Part shown: one piece after another, positions 19,576-29,278 of the stretch
Layout: the number at the start of each line of letters is the position of its first letter
Numbering within the stretch: position 1 is the first letter of the stretch
Assembly: GCA_037783545.1 (NCBI GenBank)
Contig: JBBELK010000376.1
Location: 310,001 to 374,000, forward strand
Source of the DNA: Henricia sp. BOLD:AAB3569
Lineage: Eukaryota; Echinodermata; Asteroidea; Spinulosida; Echinasteridae
DNA: 64,000 bases
Direction: 5' to 3'
The notes under the pieces: model-generated
The model's database searches: none
Told to the model about the DNA's origin: nothing
The model's input: the letters and a program-made list of their open reading frames with translations, nothing else
Position numbers and translations under genes: made by a program

Positions 19576-19876
19576 GAGTTGGCTCTCACCTTATTGTCTG
19601 GGTTGCGAGTAGACTACTGTTCTCGAGTGCGGTCCCGCTGCTGATCCACACGGGGACTTTTGTCTGCTGCGTTTCCGCCCTGGACCGGTTCGCCCCTCCT
19701 CAGTCAAACCTGGTCACCCCGGCCTTCGCCAGATTGACCATGCCGATGCCGAGCTCAGCGTGGACACCCGATCGTCACAGTAGAAACAAACCCACATAGA
19801 CTCCCGAACTCATGCGATCCGCCAACCCCGGCTTCCAAAGTGGCTGGATTACAGGCGCACGCCACAACGCCCAGCC
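19576..19876 (-). ncRNA. SRP RNA (7SL), unit 17
   Basis: gttggctctc for gttgggtctc on the plus strand, in the 3'-terminal helix. Confidence 0.91.
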
Positions 19877-19965
19877 AATGAGCAGTTGAAAATAAATTCT
19901 CATGAACTTTTCTCAAATACCTCACCCGACAAAAAAAAAAAAATACCCGTTAACAAATCACAAAC

Positions 19966-20046
19966 CGTCGTGGGCAGGATTCGAACTTACGCGGGACATC
20001 CCATTGGATTTTAAGTCCAACTTCTTAACCACTCGGCCACCGCGAC
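19966..20046 (-). tRNA. tRNA-Leu(UAA)-like, unit 17
   Basis: Type T with cgataaacc flank. Confidence 0.5.
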
Positions 20047-20281
20047 CTTCGATAAACCAAGTCAGTGGCAGCATCAACACTAGTTTACAAGACTGCAATA
20101 TCAGTAATGATTCCAACGATGACAAATAAAATATCGTTCCCAACAGTGGCCAAACTTTATGCTAGTTAGGTTATAAAGCTCAACCAAGACCATCTTTACA
20201 GCTGCGCTCTTTGTGCCAACCCAAAGGCGGCCTCGTTGGGAAGTATTCGCTCCTGTTTCAGAGAGAACGAAAAAAAGAAAA

Positions 20282-20582
20282 GAGTTGGGTCTCACCTTAT
20301 TGTCTGGGTTGCGAGTAGACTACTGTTCTCGAGTGCGGTCCCGCTGCTGATCCACACGGGGACTTTTGTCTGCTGCGTTTCCGCCCTGGACCGGTTCGCC
20401 CCTCCTCAGTCAAACCTGGTCACCCCGGCCTTCGCCAGATTGACCATGCCGATGCCGAGCTCAGCGTGGACACCCGATCGTCACAGTAGAAACAATCCCA
20501 CATAGACTCCCGAACTCATGCGATCCGCCAACCCCGGCTTCCAAAGTGGCTGGATTACAGGCGCACGCCACCACGCCCAGCC
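20282..20582 (-). ncRNA. SRP RNA (7SL), unit 18
   Basis: aacaatcccac as in unit 9; gccaccacgcc near the 5' end is private. Confidence 0.92.
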
Positions 20583-20671
20583 AATGAGCAGTTGAAAATA
20601 AATTATCATGAACTTTTCTCAAAAACCTCGCCCGACAAAAAAAAAAGAATACCCTTTAACAAATCACAAAC

Positions 20672-20752
20672 CGTCGTGGGCAGGATTCGAACCTACGCGG
20701 GACATCCCATTGGATTTTAAGTCCAACTTCTTAACCACTCGGCCACCGCGAC
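20672..20752 (-). tRNA. tRNA-Leu(UAA)-like, unit 18
   Basis: Type C. Confidence 0.6.
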
Positions 20753-20987
20753 CTTCGATAAAACAAGTCAGTGGCAGCATCAACACTAGTTTACAAGACT
20801 GCAATATCAGTAATGATTCCAACGATGACAAATAAATTATCGTCCCCAACAGTGGCCAATCTTTATGCTTGTTAGGTTATAAAGCTCAGCCAAGACCATC
20901 TTTACAGCTGCGCTCTTTGTGCCAACCCAAAGGCGGCCTCGTTGGGAAGTATTCGCTCCTGTTTCAGAGAGAACGAAAAAAAGAAAA

Positions 20988-21288
20988 GAGTTGGGTCTCA
21001 CCTTATTGTCTGGGTTGCGAGTAGACTACTGTTCTCGAGTGCGGTCCCGCTGCTGATCCACACGGGGACTTTTGTCTGCTGCGTTTCCGCCCTGGACCGG
21101 TTCGCCCCTTCTCAGTCAAACCTTGTCACCCCGGCCTTCGCCAGATTGACCATGCCGATGCCGAGCTCAGCGTGGACACCCGATCGTCACAGTAGAAACA
21201 AACCCACATAGACTCCCGAACTCATGCGATCCGCCAACCCCGGCTTCCAAAGTGGCTGGATTACAGGCGCACGCCACAACGCCCAGCC
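20988..21288 (-). ncRNA. SRP RNA (7SL), unit 19
   Basis: Same pair of changes as unit 10. Confidence 0.92.
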
Positions 21289-21378
21289 AATGAGCAGTTG
21301 AAAATAAATTATCATGAACTTTTCTCAAAAACCTCGCCCGACAAAAAAGAAAAGAATACCCTTTAACAAATCACAAAC

Positions 21379-21459
21379 CGTCGTGGGCAGGATTCGAACC
21401 TACGCGGGACATCCCATTGGATTTTAAGTCCAACTTCTTAACCACTCGGCCACCGCGAC
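21379..21459 (-). tRNA. tRNA-Leu(UAA)-like, unit 19
   Basis: Type C. Confidence 0.6.
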
Positions 21460-21694
21460 CTTCGATAAAACAAGTCAGTGGCAGCATCAACACTAGTTTA
21501 CAAGACTGCAATATCAGTAATGATTCCAACGATGACAAATAAAATATCGTCCCCAACAGTGGCCAATCTTTATGCTTGTTAGGTTATAAAGCTCAGCCAA
21601 GACCATCTTTACAGCTGCGCTCTTTGTGCCAACCCAAAGGCGGCCTCGTTGGGAAGTATTCGCTCCTGTTTCAGAGAGAACGAAAAAAAGAAAA

Positions 21695-21995
21695 GAGTTG
21701 GGTCTCACCTTATTGTCTGGGTTGCGAGTAGACTACTGTTCTCGAGTGCGGTCCCGCTGCTGATCCACACGGGGACTTTTGTCTGCTGCGTTTCCGCCCT
21801 GGACCGGTTCGCCCCTCCTCAGTCAAACCTGGTCACCCCGGCCTTCGCCAGATTGACCATGCCGATGCCGAGCTCAGCGTGGACACCCGATCGTCACAGT
21901 AGAAACAAACCCACATAGACTCCCGAACTCATGCGATCCGCCAACCCCGGCTTCCAAAGTGGCTGGATTACAGGCGCACGCCACAACGCCCAGCC
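21695..21995 (-). ncRNA. SRP RNA (7SL), unit 20
   Basis: Common form; no private change noticed. Confidence 0.92.
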
Positions 21996-22084
21996 AATGA
22001 GCAGTTGAAAATAAATTCTCATGAACTTTTCTCAAATACCTCACCCGACAAAAAAAAAATAATACCCTTTAACAAATCACAAAC

Positions 22085-22165
22085 CGTCGTGGGCAGGATT
22101 CGAACTTACGCGGGACATCCCATTGGATTTTAAGTCCAACTTCTTAACCACTCGGCCACCGCGAC
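22085..22165 (-). tRNA. tRNA-Leu(UAA)-like, unit 20
   Basis: Type T. Confidence 0.5.
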
Positions 22166-22400
22166 CTTCGATAAAACAAGTCAGTGGCAGCATCAACACT
22201 AGTTTACAAGACTGCAATATCAGTAATGATTCCAACGATGACAAATAAAATATCGTCCCCAACAGTGGCCAAACTTTATGCTTGTTAGGTTATAAAGCTC
22301 AGCCAAGACTATCTTTACAGCTGCGCTCTTTGTGCCAACCCAAAGGCGGCCTCGTTGGGAAGTATTCGCTCCTGTTTCAGAGAGAACGAAAAAAAGAAAA

Positions 22401-22701
22401 GAGTTGGGTCTCACCGTATTGTCTGGGTTGCGAGTAGACTACTGTTCTCGAGTGCGGTCCCGCTGCTGATCCACACGGGGACTTTTGTCTGCTGCGTTTC
22501 CGCCCTGGACCGGTTCGCCCCTCCTCAGTCAAACCTGGTCACCCCGGCCTTCGCCAGATTGACCATGCCGATGCCGAGCTCAGCGTGGACACCCGATCGT
22601 CACAGTAGAAACAAACCCACATAGACTCCCGAACTCATGCGATCCGCCAACCCCGGCTTCCAAAGTGGCTGGATTACAGGTGCACGCCACAACGCCCAGC
22701 C
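22401..22701 (-). ncRNA. SRP RNA (7SL), unit 21
   Basis: caccgtatt and aggtgcacg as in unit 12. Confidence 0.92.
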
Positions 22702-22790
22702 AATGAGCAGTTGAAAATAAATTCTCCTGAACTTTTCTCAAAAACCTCACCCGACAAAAAAAAAAGAATACCCTTTAACAAATCACAAAC

Positions 22791-22871
22791 CGTCGTGGGC
22801 AGGATTCGAACCTACGCGGGACATCCCATTGGATTTTAAGTCCAACTTCTTAACCACTCGGCCACCGCGAC
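22791..22871 (-). tRNA. tRNA-Leu(UAA)-like, unit 21
   Basis: Type C. Confidence 0.6.
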
Positions 22872-23106
22872 CTTCGATAAAACAAGTCAGTGGCAGCATC
22901 AACACTAGTTAACAAGACTGCAATATCAGTAATTATTCCAACGATGACAAATAAAATATCGTCCCCAACAGTGGCCAATCTTTATGCTTGTTAGGTTATA
23001 AAGCTCAGCCAAGACCACCTTTACAGCTGCGCTCTTTGTGCCAACCCAAAGGCGGCCTCGTTGGGAAGTATTCGCTCCTGTTTCAGAGAGAACGAAAAAA
23101 AGAAAA

Positions 23107-23407
23107 GAGTTGGGTCTCACCTTATTGTCTGGGTTGCGAGTAGACTACTGTTCTCGAGTGCGGTCCCGCTGCTGATCCACACGGGGACTTTTGTCTGCTG
23201 CGTTTCCGCCCTGGACCGGTTCGCCCCTCCTCAGTCAAACCTGGTCACCCCGGCCTTCGCCAGATTGACCATGCCGATGCCGAGCTCAGCGTGGACACCC
23301 GATCGTCACAGTAGAAACAAACCCACATAGACTCCCGAACTCATACGATCCGCCAACCCCGGCTTCCAAAGTGGCTGGATTACAGGCGCACGCCACAACG
23401 CCCAGCC
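23107..23407 (-). ncRNA. SRP RNA (7SL), unit 22
   Basis: ctcatacgatcc for ctcatgcgatcc on the plus strand. Confidence 0.92.
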
Positions 23408-23496
23408 AATGAGCAGTTGAAAATAAATTCTCATGAACTTTTCTCAAATACCTCACCCGACAAAAAAAATAAAATACCCTTTAACAAATCACAAAC

Positions 23497-23577
23497 CGTC
23501 GTGGGCAGGATTCGAACTTACGCGGGACATCCCATTGGATTTTAAGTCCAACTTTTTAACCACTCGGCCACCGCGAC
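23497..23577 (-). tRNA. tRNA-Leu(UAA)-like, unit 22
   Basis: Type T with the extra D-arm change of unit 13. Confidence 0.45.
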
Positions 23578-23812
23578 CTTTGATAAAACAAGTCAGTGGC
23601 AGCATCAACACTAGTTTACAAGACTGCAATATCAGTAATGATTCCAACGATGACAAATAAAATATCGTCCCCAACAGTGGCCAATCTTTATGCTTGTTAG
23701 GTTATAAAGCTCAGCCAAGACCACCTTTACAGCTGCGCTCTTTGTGCCAACCCAAAGGCGGCCTCGTTGGGAAGTATTCGCTCCTGTTTCAGAGAGAACG
23801 AAAAAAAGAAAA

Positions 23813-24113
23813 GAGTTGGGTCTCACCTTATTGTCTGGGTTGCGAGTAGACTACTGTTCTCGAGTGCGGTCCCGCTGCTGATCCACACAGGGACTTTTGT
23901 CTGCTGCGTTTCCGCCCTGGACCGGTTCGCCCCTCCTCAGTCAAACCTGGTCACCCCGGCCTTCGCCAGATTGACCATGCCGATGCCGAGCTCAGCGTGG
24001 ACACCCGATCGTCACAGTAGAAACAAACCCACATAGACTCCCGAACTCATGCGATCCGCCAACCCCGGCTTCCAAAGTGGCTGGATTACAGGCGCACGCC
24101 ACAACGCCCAGCC
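23813..24113 (-). ncRNA. SRP RNA (7SL), unit 23
   Basis: cacacaggg for cacacgggg on the plus strand. Confidence 0.92.
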
Positions 24114-24202
24114 AATGAGCAGTTGAAAATAAATTCTCATGAACTTTTCTCAAATACCTCACCCGACAAAAAAAATAAAATACCCTTTAACAAATCACAA
24201 AC

Positions 24203-24283
24203 CGTCGTGGGCAGGATTCGAACTTACGCGGGACATCCCATTGGATTTTAAGTCCAACTTCTTAACCACTCGGCCACCGCGAC
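24203..24283 (-). tRNA. tRNA-Leu(UAA)-like, unit 23
   Basis: Type T with cgataaacc flank. Confidence 0.5.
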
Positions 24284-24518
24284 CTTCGATAAACCAAGTC
24301 AGTGGCAGCATCAACACTAGTTTACAAGACTGCAATATCAGTAATGATTCCAACGATGACAAATAAAATATCGTCCCCAACAGTGGCCAAACTTTATGCT
24401 TGTTAGGTTATAAAGCTCAGCCAAGACCATCTTTACAGCTGCGCTCTTTGTGCCAACCCAAAGGCGGCCTCGTTGGGAAGTATTCGCTCCTGTTTCAGAG
24501 AGAACGAAAAAAAGAAAA

Positions 24519-24819
24519 GAGTTGGGTCTCACCTTATTGTCTGGGTTGCGAGTAGACTACTGTTCTCGAGTGCGGTCCCGCTGCTGATCCACACGGGGAC
24601 TTTTGTCTGCTGCGTTTCCGCCCTGGACCGGTTCGCCCCTCCTCAGTCAAACCTGGTCACCCCGGCCTTCGCCAGATTGACCATGCCGATGCCGAGCTCA
24701 GCGTGGACACCCGATCGTCACAGTAGAAACAAACCCACATAGACTCCCGAACTCATGCGATCCGCCAACCCCGGCTTCCAAAGTGGCTGGATTACAGGCG
24801 CACACCACAACGCCCAGCC
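24519..24819 (-). ncRNA. SRP RNA (7SL), unit 24
   Basis: gcgcacacc. This unit has no partner in the otherwise parallel units 9-16 and 18-26, so it is the extra unit of the second block. Confidence 0.92.
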
Positions 24820-24909
24820 AATGAGCAGTTGAAAATAAATTATCATGAACTTTTGTCAAAAACCTCGCCCGACAAAAAAAAAAAGAATACCCTTTAACAA
24901 ATCACAAAC

Positions 24910-24990
24910 CGTCGTGGGCAGGATTCGAACCTACGCGGGACATCCCATTGGATCTTAAGTCCAACTTCTTAACCACTCGGCCACCGCGAC
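24910..24990 (-). tRNA. tRNA-Leu(UAA)-like, unit 24
   Basis: Type C; anticodon loop CTTAAGA, with G37 as in vertebrate tRNA-Leu(UAA), against CTTAAAA elsewhere. Confidence 0.6.
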
Positions 24991-25225
24991 CTTCGATAAA
25001 ACAAGTCAGTGGCAGCATCAACACTAGTTTACAAGACTGCAATATCAGTAATGATTCCAACGATGACAAATAAAATATCGTCCCCAACAGTGGCCAATCT
25101 TTATGCTTGTTAGGTTATAAAGCTCAGCCAAGACCACCTTTACAGCTGCGCTCTTTGTGCCAACCCAAAGGCGGCCTCGTTGGGAAGTATTCGCTCCTGT
25201 TTCAGAGAGAACGAAAAAAAGAAAA

Positions 25226-25526
25226 GAGTTGGGTCTCACCTTATTGTCTGGGTTGCGAGTAGACTACTGTTCTCGAGTGCGGTCCCGCCGCTGATCCACA
25301 CGGGGACTTTTGTCTGCTGCGTTTCCGCCCTGGACCGGTTCGCCCCTCCTCAGTCAAACCTGGTCACCCCGGCCTTCGCCAGATTGACCATGCCGATGCC
25401 GAGCTCAGCGTGGACACCCGATCGTCACAGTAGAAACAAACCCACATAGACTCCCGAACTCATGCGATCCGCCAACCCCGGTTTCCAAAGTGGCTGGATT
25501 ACAGGCGCACGCCACAACGCCCAGCC
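25226..25526 (-). ncRNA. SRP RNA (7SL), unit 25
   Basis: cccgccgctg as in unit 15; cccggtttcc private. Confidence 0.92.
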
Positions 25527-25615
25527 AATGAGCAGTTGAAAATAAATTCTCATGAACTTTTCTCAAAAACCTCACCCGACAAAAAAAAAAGAATACCCTT
25601 TAACAAATCACAAAC

Positions 25616-25696
25616 CGTCGTGGGCAGGATTTGAACCTACGCGGGACATCCCATTGGATTTTAAGTCCAACTTCTTAACCACTCGGCCACCGCGAC
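25616..25696 (-). tRNA. tRNA-Leu(UAA)-like, unit 25
   Basis: Type C at the first B-box base, but B box GGTTCAAATCC has lost the central G. Confidence 0.5.
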
Positions 25697-25930
25697 CTTC
25701 GATAAAACAAGTCAGTGGCAGCATCAACACTAGTTTACAAGACTGCAATATCAGTAATTATTCCAACGATGACAAATAAAATATCGTCCCCAACAGTGGC
25801 CAATCTTTATGTTTGTTAGGTTATAAAGCTCAGCCAAGACCATCTTTACAGCTGCGCTCTTTGTGCCAACCCAAAGGCGGCCTCGTTGGGAAGTATTCGC
25901 TCCTGTTTCAGAGAGAACGAAAAAAGAAAA

Positions 25931-26231
25931 GAGTTGGGTCTCACCTTATTGTCTGGGTTGCGAGTAGACTACTGTTCTCGAGTGCGGTCCCGCTGCTGAT
26001 CCACACGGGGACTTTTGTCTGCTGCGTTTCCGCCCTGGACCGGTTCGCCCCTCCTCAGTCAAACCTGGTCACCCCGGCCTTCGCCAGATTGACCATGCCG
26101 ATGCCGAGCTCAGCGTGGACACCCGATCGTCACAGTAGAAACAAACCCACATAGACTCCCGAACTCATGCGATCCGCCAACCCCGGCTTCCAAAGTGGCT
26201 GGATTACAGGCGCACACCACAACGCCCAGCC
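25931..26231 (-). ncRNA. SRP RNA (7SL), unit 26
   Basis: gcgcacacc and short T-run as in unit 16. Confidence 0.92.
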
Positions 26232-26321
26232 AATGAGCAGTTGAAAATAAATTATCATGAACTTTTCTCAAAAACCTCGCCCGACAAAAAAAAAAAGAAT
26301 ACCCTTTAACAAATCACAAAC

Positions 26322-26402
26322 CGTCGTGGGCAGGATTCGAACTTACGCGGGACATCCCATTGGATTTTAAGTCCAACTTCTTAACCACTCGGCCACCGCG
26401 AC
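26322..26402 (-). tRNA. tRNA-Leu(UAA)-like, unit 26
   Basis: Type T inside C-type flanks (aaaaacctcgcc, caatcttt): chimeric. Confidence 0.5.
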
Positions 26403-26637
26403 CTTCGATAAAACAAGTCAGTGGCAGCATCAACACTAGTTTACAAGACTGCAATATCAGTAATGATTCCAACGATGACAAATAAAATATCGTCCCCAAC
26501 AGTGGCCAATCTTTATGCTTGTTAGGTTATAAAGCTCAGCCAAGACCACGTTTACAGCTGCGCTCTTTGTGCCAACCCAAAGGCGGCCTCGTTGGGAAGT
26601 ATTCGCTCCTGTTTCAGAGAGAACGAAAAAAAGAAAA

Positions 26638-26938
26638 GAGTTGGGTCTCACCTTATTGTCTGGGTTGCGAGTAGACTACTGTTCTCGAGTGCGGTCCCGC
26701 TGCTGATCCACACGGGGACTTTTGTCTGCTGCGTTTCCGCCCTGGACCGGTTCGCCCCTCCTCAGTCAAACCTGGTCACCCCGGCCTTCGCCAGATTGAC
26801 CATGCCGATGCCGAGCTCAGCGTGGACACCCGATCGTCACAGTAGAAACAAACCCACATAGACTCCCGAACTCATGCGATCCGCCAACCCCGGCTTCCAA
26901 AGTGGCTGGATTACAGGCGCACGCCACAACGCCCAGCC
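26638..26938 (-). ncRNA. SRP RNA (7SL), unit 27
   Basis: Common form; last unit before LINE copy C. Confidence 0.92.
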
Positions 26939-27027
26939 AATGAGCAGTTGAAAATAAATTCTCATGAACTTTTCTCAAATACCTCACCCGACAAAAAAAA
27001 TAAAATACCCGTTAACAAATCACAAAC

Positions 27028-27108
27028 CGTCGTGGGCAGGATTCGAACTTACGCGGGACATCCCATTGAATTTTAAGTCCAACTTCTTAACCACTCGGCC
27101 ACCGCGAC
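27028..27108 (-). tRNA. tRNA-Leu(UAA)-like, unit 27
   Basis: Type T; anticodon stem has TTCAA, giving a G-T pair. A private 3-bp insertion (cagtacctaatg) lies 60 bp upstream of it. Confidence 0.45.
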
Positions 27109-27273
27109 CTTCGATAAACCAAGTCAGTGGCAGCATCAACACTAGTTTACAAGACTGCAATATCAGTACCTAATGATTCCAACGATGACAAATAAAATAT
27201 CGTCCCCAACAGTGGCCAAACTTTATGCTTGTTAGGTTATAAAGCTCAGCCAAGGCCATCTTTACAGCTGCGC

Positions 27274-27293
27274 TCTTTGTGCCAACCCAAAGG
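27274..27293. repeat. 5' target-site duplication of LINE copy C
   Basis: tctttgtgccaacccaaagg, identical to 34273-34292 and to the duplication of copy B. Confidence 0.92.
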
Positions 27294-27518
27294 TCGTGTT
27301 TTACATCGAGCTCCGGGAATCGTAAGAAAACTTCGTTTTTGAGCGTATTATGGTCACAAATGTTATATCATTGTGACCGACATTATACACTGATTCTGCT
27401 GGACCGCCCTCGAATTGTCAGGTTTAGTAATTTTGGTGTATTTTGTAGTTAAAATATTGTATATTTCTTAGGTTTATTGCTATGGCTGACCATTAAGGTC
27501 AGCCAAGCGCAACCAGCC
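27294..27518 (+). other. 5' UTR of LINE copy C
   Basis: 225 bp, almost identical to copy B (small changes such as cttcgtttttg for cttcgcttttg). Full-length 5' end at the same base as B. Confidence 0.6.
27482..27496 (+). promoter_or_regulatory. Upstream ORF (MADH-stop) within a hairpin, copy C
   Basis: Same 4-codon uORF as copy B. Here the inverted repeat ggctgacc-attaa-ggtcagcc is a perfect 8-bp stem. Confidence 0.5.
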
Positions 27519-29249
27519 ATGCAGGGCCAGACAAGCAGTACCGCGTCTTGCTCTGCTGGCCCCATTGTTCCCGGTGACGAGCCCTTTCAAGGGGTCACCA
27601 GGAACAATGGAGTGTTTTTCCATGCGGTCGACAATGTCTCCGTTCAGGATTACATGAACTCCTTTGCAGACCAACTACCACAACAATCTATTGTCTCCGC
27701 GTCAAGGATTTATAATGGCAGAATTGCTTTTTACTTAAGCTCGAGAACAGAAGTCATCGAGGCAGTCCACACAGGACTCGCCTACGATGGCGGCTTTATC
27801 GAGCTTACACCACTCAATCGCCCTACTACCCGGCTAACACTCTCAAACGTATACCCAGAAATCCCGAACGGAGTCATTGCGGCCCAACTATCATCCTTTT
27901 GCAAGGTGGTGTCGCAGATCCGTCCGATCCCCCTGGGAATTAAAAACAAGAAACAATTAAACATAATGAGCTTCCGACGACAGGTCCAGATCCTTCTTAA
28001 TCCTAACATTAATCCCCCCGACCACATAAATTTTACATTTTCTGGAGCCAACTATCGTGTTTTCCTAACAACTGAGTCGGTTCGGTGTTTCCTCTGCCGG
28101 GAGTTCGGGCACGTAAGCAAAAACTGCAAGAAACAGCCTTCCAACCCTGAAAAACAACCGGACCCCACCGTAGACAATCCTCTAAACCCACCACCCGTAT
28201 TCATGCACGAAAAAAACAAAAAATCTGACCCCAAACACCCACCCAAATCGTCTAAACCCAACAATCCCATCTCTTCTGCCACCACCCCTCCCAAAGCACC
28301 CCCACCCAAACCTCCCCGCGCGGCTGCGCCCGCCCCCGGCCCGTCTAACCACCCAGGTAGGAAAGGCGGGTCAGCCCCGGCTTGTGCCTCGGGAGCGACC
28401 GGTGCTGCCAATTCTGGCGCACCGAACTCGTCGTCCGGCTCCGTGGCCGATGCGGGTGTAACCCGCGGGGTCACAACCCCGTCCCAACCCTCCTCCTCCA
28501 GTTCAACGACAAATGAGAATGTGACAAACTTCGGCTCTCCCCCTGCTCCTCACAGAACATTTTCTGAAGTCTTGACTAAACGCAAGAACCCCCCACCCAA
28601 ATCGCCCCCTGTTCCCTTCAAACTGACTTCCCTCAAATCTACCTCTCCTGTTCACAAAATGGCTAAGACAGCCATGAGCCCTAGTTCGTCACAACCTCCT
28701 TCTCTCTCCCAGGCCCTCGAGGCCCAGACACCGGTTTCTTCACCCGCTCCTTCTCCTCGTGTGGCCAATGCCCCTCCCATTCCAGCACAACCCACTCCAG
28801 TCCATCCTACTCTAGCCCCACCCACCTCAGCCCCACCCACTTCAGCTCCATCAATTACCCCTGTTCCCGCCCCACCCACCTCCGCCCCCTCCACTGACAC
28901 TCCTGGTCCATCTGTTTCCTCTCCCATGCCTCTCTCACAGACTTCCGTACTTTCGACTCCCGGCGGTCAGAACACCGACACCGACTCTATGCAATGGGAG
29001 GATACTCAGGCGGAAGATGATCTGACGTCTGATATCCTCCCTACATCCCGTGGCCCCCTGTCGTCGGAAGATCTCATAAAATTTCTTGTCTTGGTGAAGG
29101 GTAAAAAAAAAACAGTCCAGTTTGCAAAGAAATTCACGTCTAACATCCCTGGACTGGTAAAACAACTCAAACCTCTAAAAAACCACGCCCCTATCGGTAA
29201 GCCCATGCAGAAGAGGATAGGTACACTCTTAAAATCTCTTGATCGTTAA
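27519..29249 (+). CDS. LINE ORF1, gag-like RNA-binding protein (copy C)
   Basis: 576 aa from the ATG at 27519. Same layout as copy B. The CCHC knuckle is kept (RCFLCREFGHVSKNC, residues 190-203) with a harmless N-to-L change inside. Most differences from copy B fall in the Pro/Ser/Ala-rich linker, including two extra residues there (NSSSGSVADAG region). No stop or frameshift. Confidence 0.92.
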   Translation: MQGQTSSTASCSAGPIVPGDEPFQGVTRNNGVFFHAVDNVSVQDYMNSFADQLPQQSIVSASRIYNGRIAFYLSSRTEVIEAVHTGLAYDGGFIELTPLNRPTTRLTLSNVYPEIPNGVIAAQLSSFCKVVSQIRPIPLGIKNKKQLNIMSFRRQVQILLNPNINPPDHINFTFSGANYRVFLTTESVRCFLCREFGHVSKNCKKQPSNPEKQPDPTVDNPLNPPPVFMHEKNKKSDPKHPPKSSKPNNPISSATTPPKAPPPKPPRAAAPAPGPSNHPGRKGGSAPACASGATGAANSGAPNSSSGSVADAGVTRGVTTPSQPSSSSSTTNENVTNFGSPPAPHRTFSEVLTKRKNPPPKSPPVPFKLTSLKSTSPVHKMAKTAMSPSSSQPPSLSQALEAQTPVSSPAPSPRVANAPPIPAQPTPVHPTLAPPTSAPPTSAPSITPVPAPPTSAPSTDTPGPSVSSPMPLSQTSVLSTPGGQNTDTDSMQWEDTQAEDDLTSDILPTSRGPLSSEDLIKFLVLVKGKKKTVQFAKKFTSNIPGLVKQLKPLKNHAPIGKPMQKRIGTLLKSLDR

Positions 29250-29278
29250 TATCACTGTCTTTTCTCATTTCCTTTAAT

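Larger units (their letters stand above)
8905..27293. repeat. Tandem array of 26 SRP RNA/tRNA-like units (units 2-27)
   Basis: Period 705-708 bp; length changes come mainly from A-runs. Taking base a as the first t of ttgggaagtattcgc, a lies at 8933, 9639, 10346, 11053, 11759, 12466, 13172, 13878, 14586, 15293, 15999, 16705, 17411, 18118, 18824, 19530, 20236, 20942, 21649, 22355, 23061, 23767, 24473, 25180, 25886 and 26592. In each unit the SRP RNA spans about a+46 to a+346, the tRNA-like gene about a+436 to a+516, and the LINE target a-28 to a-9, all RNA genes on the minus strand. The ~235-bp spacer between tRNA-like gene and next SRP RNA contains nothing else I recognise. Fourteen units are type C and 12 type T. 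Confidence 0.97.
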
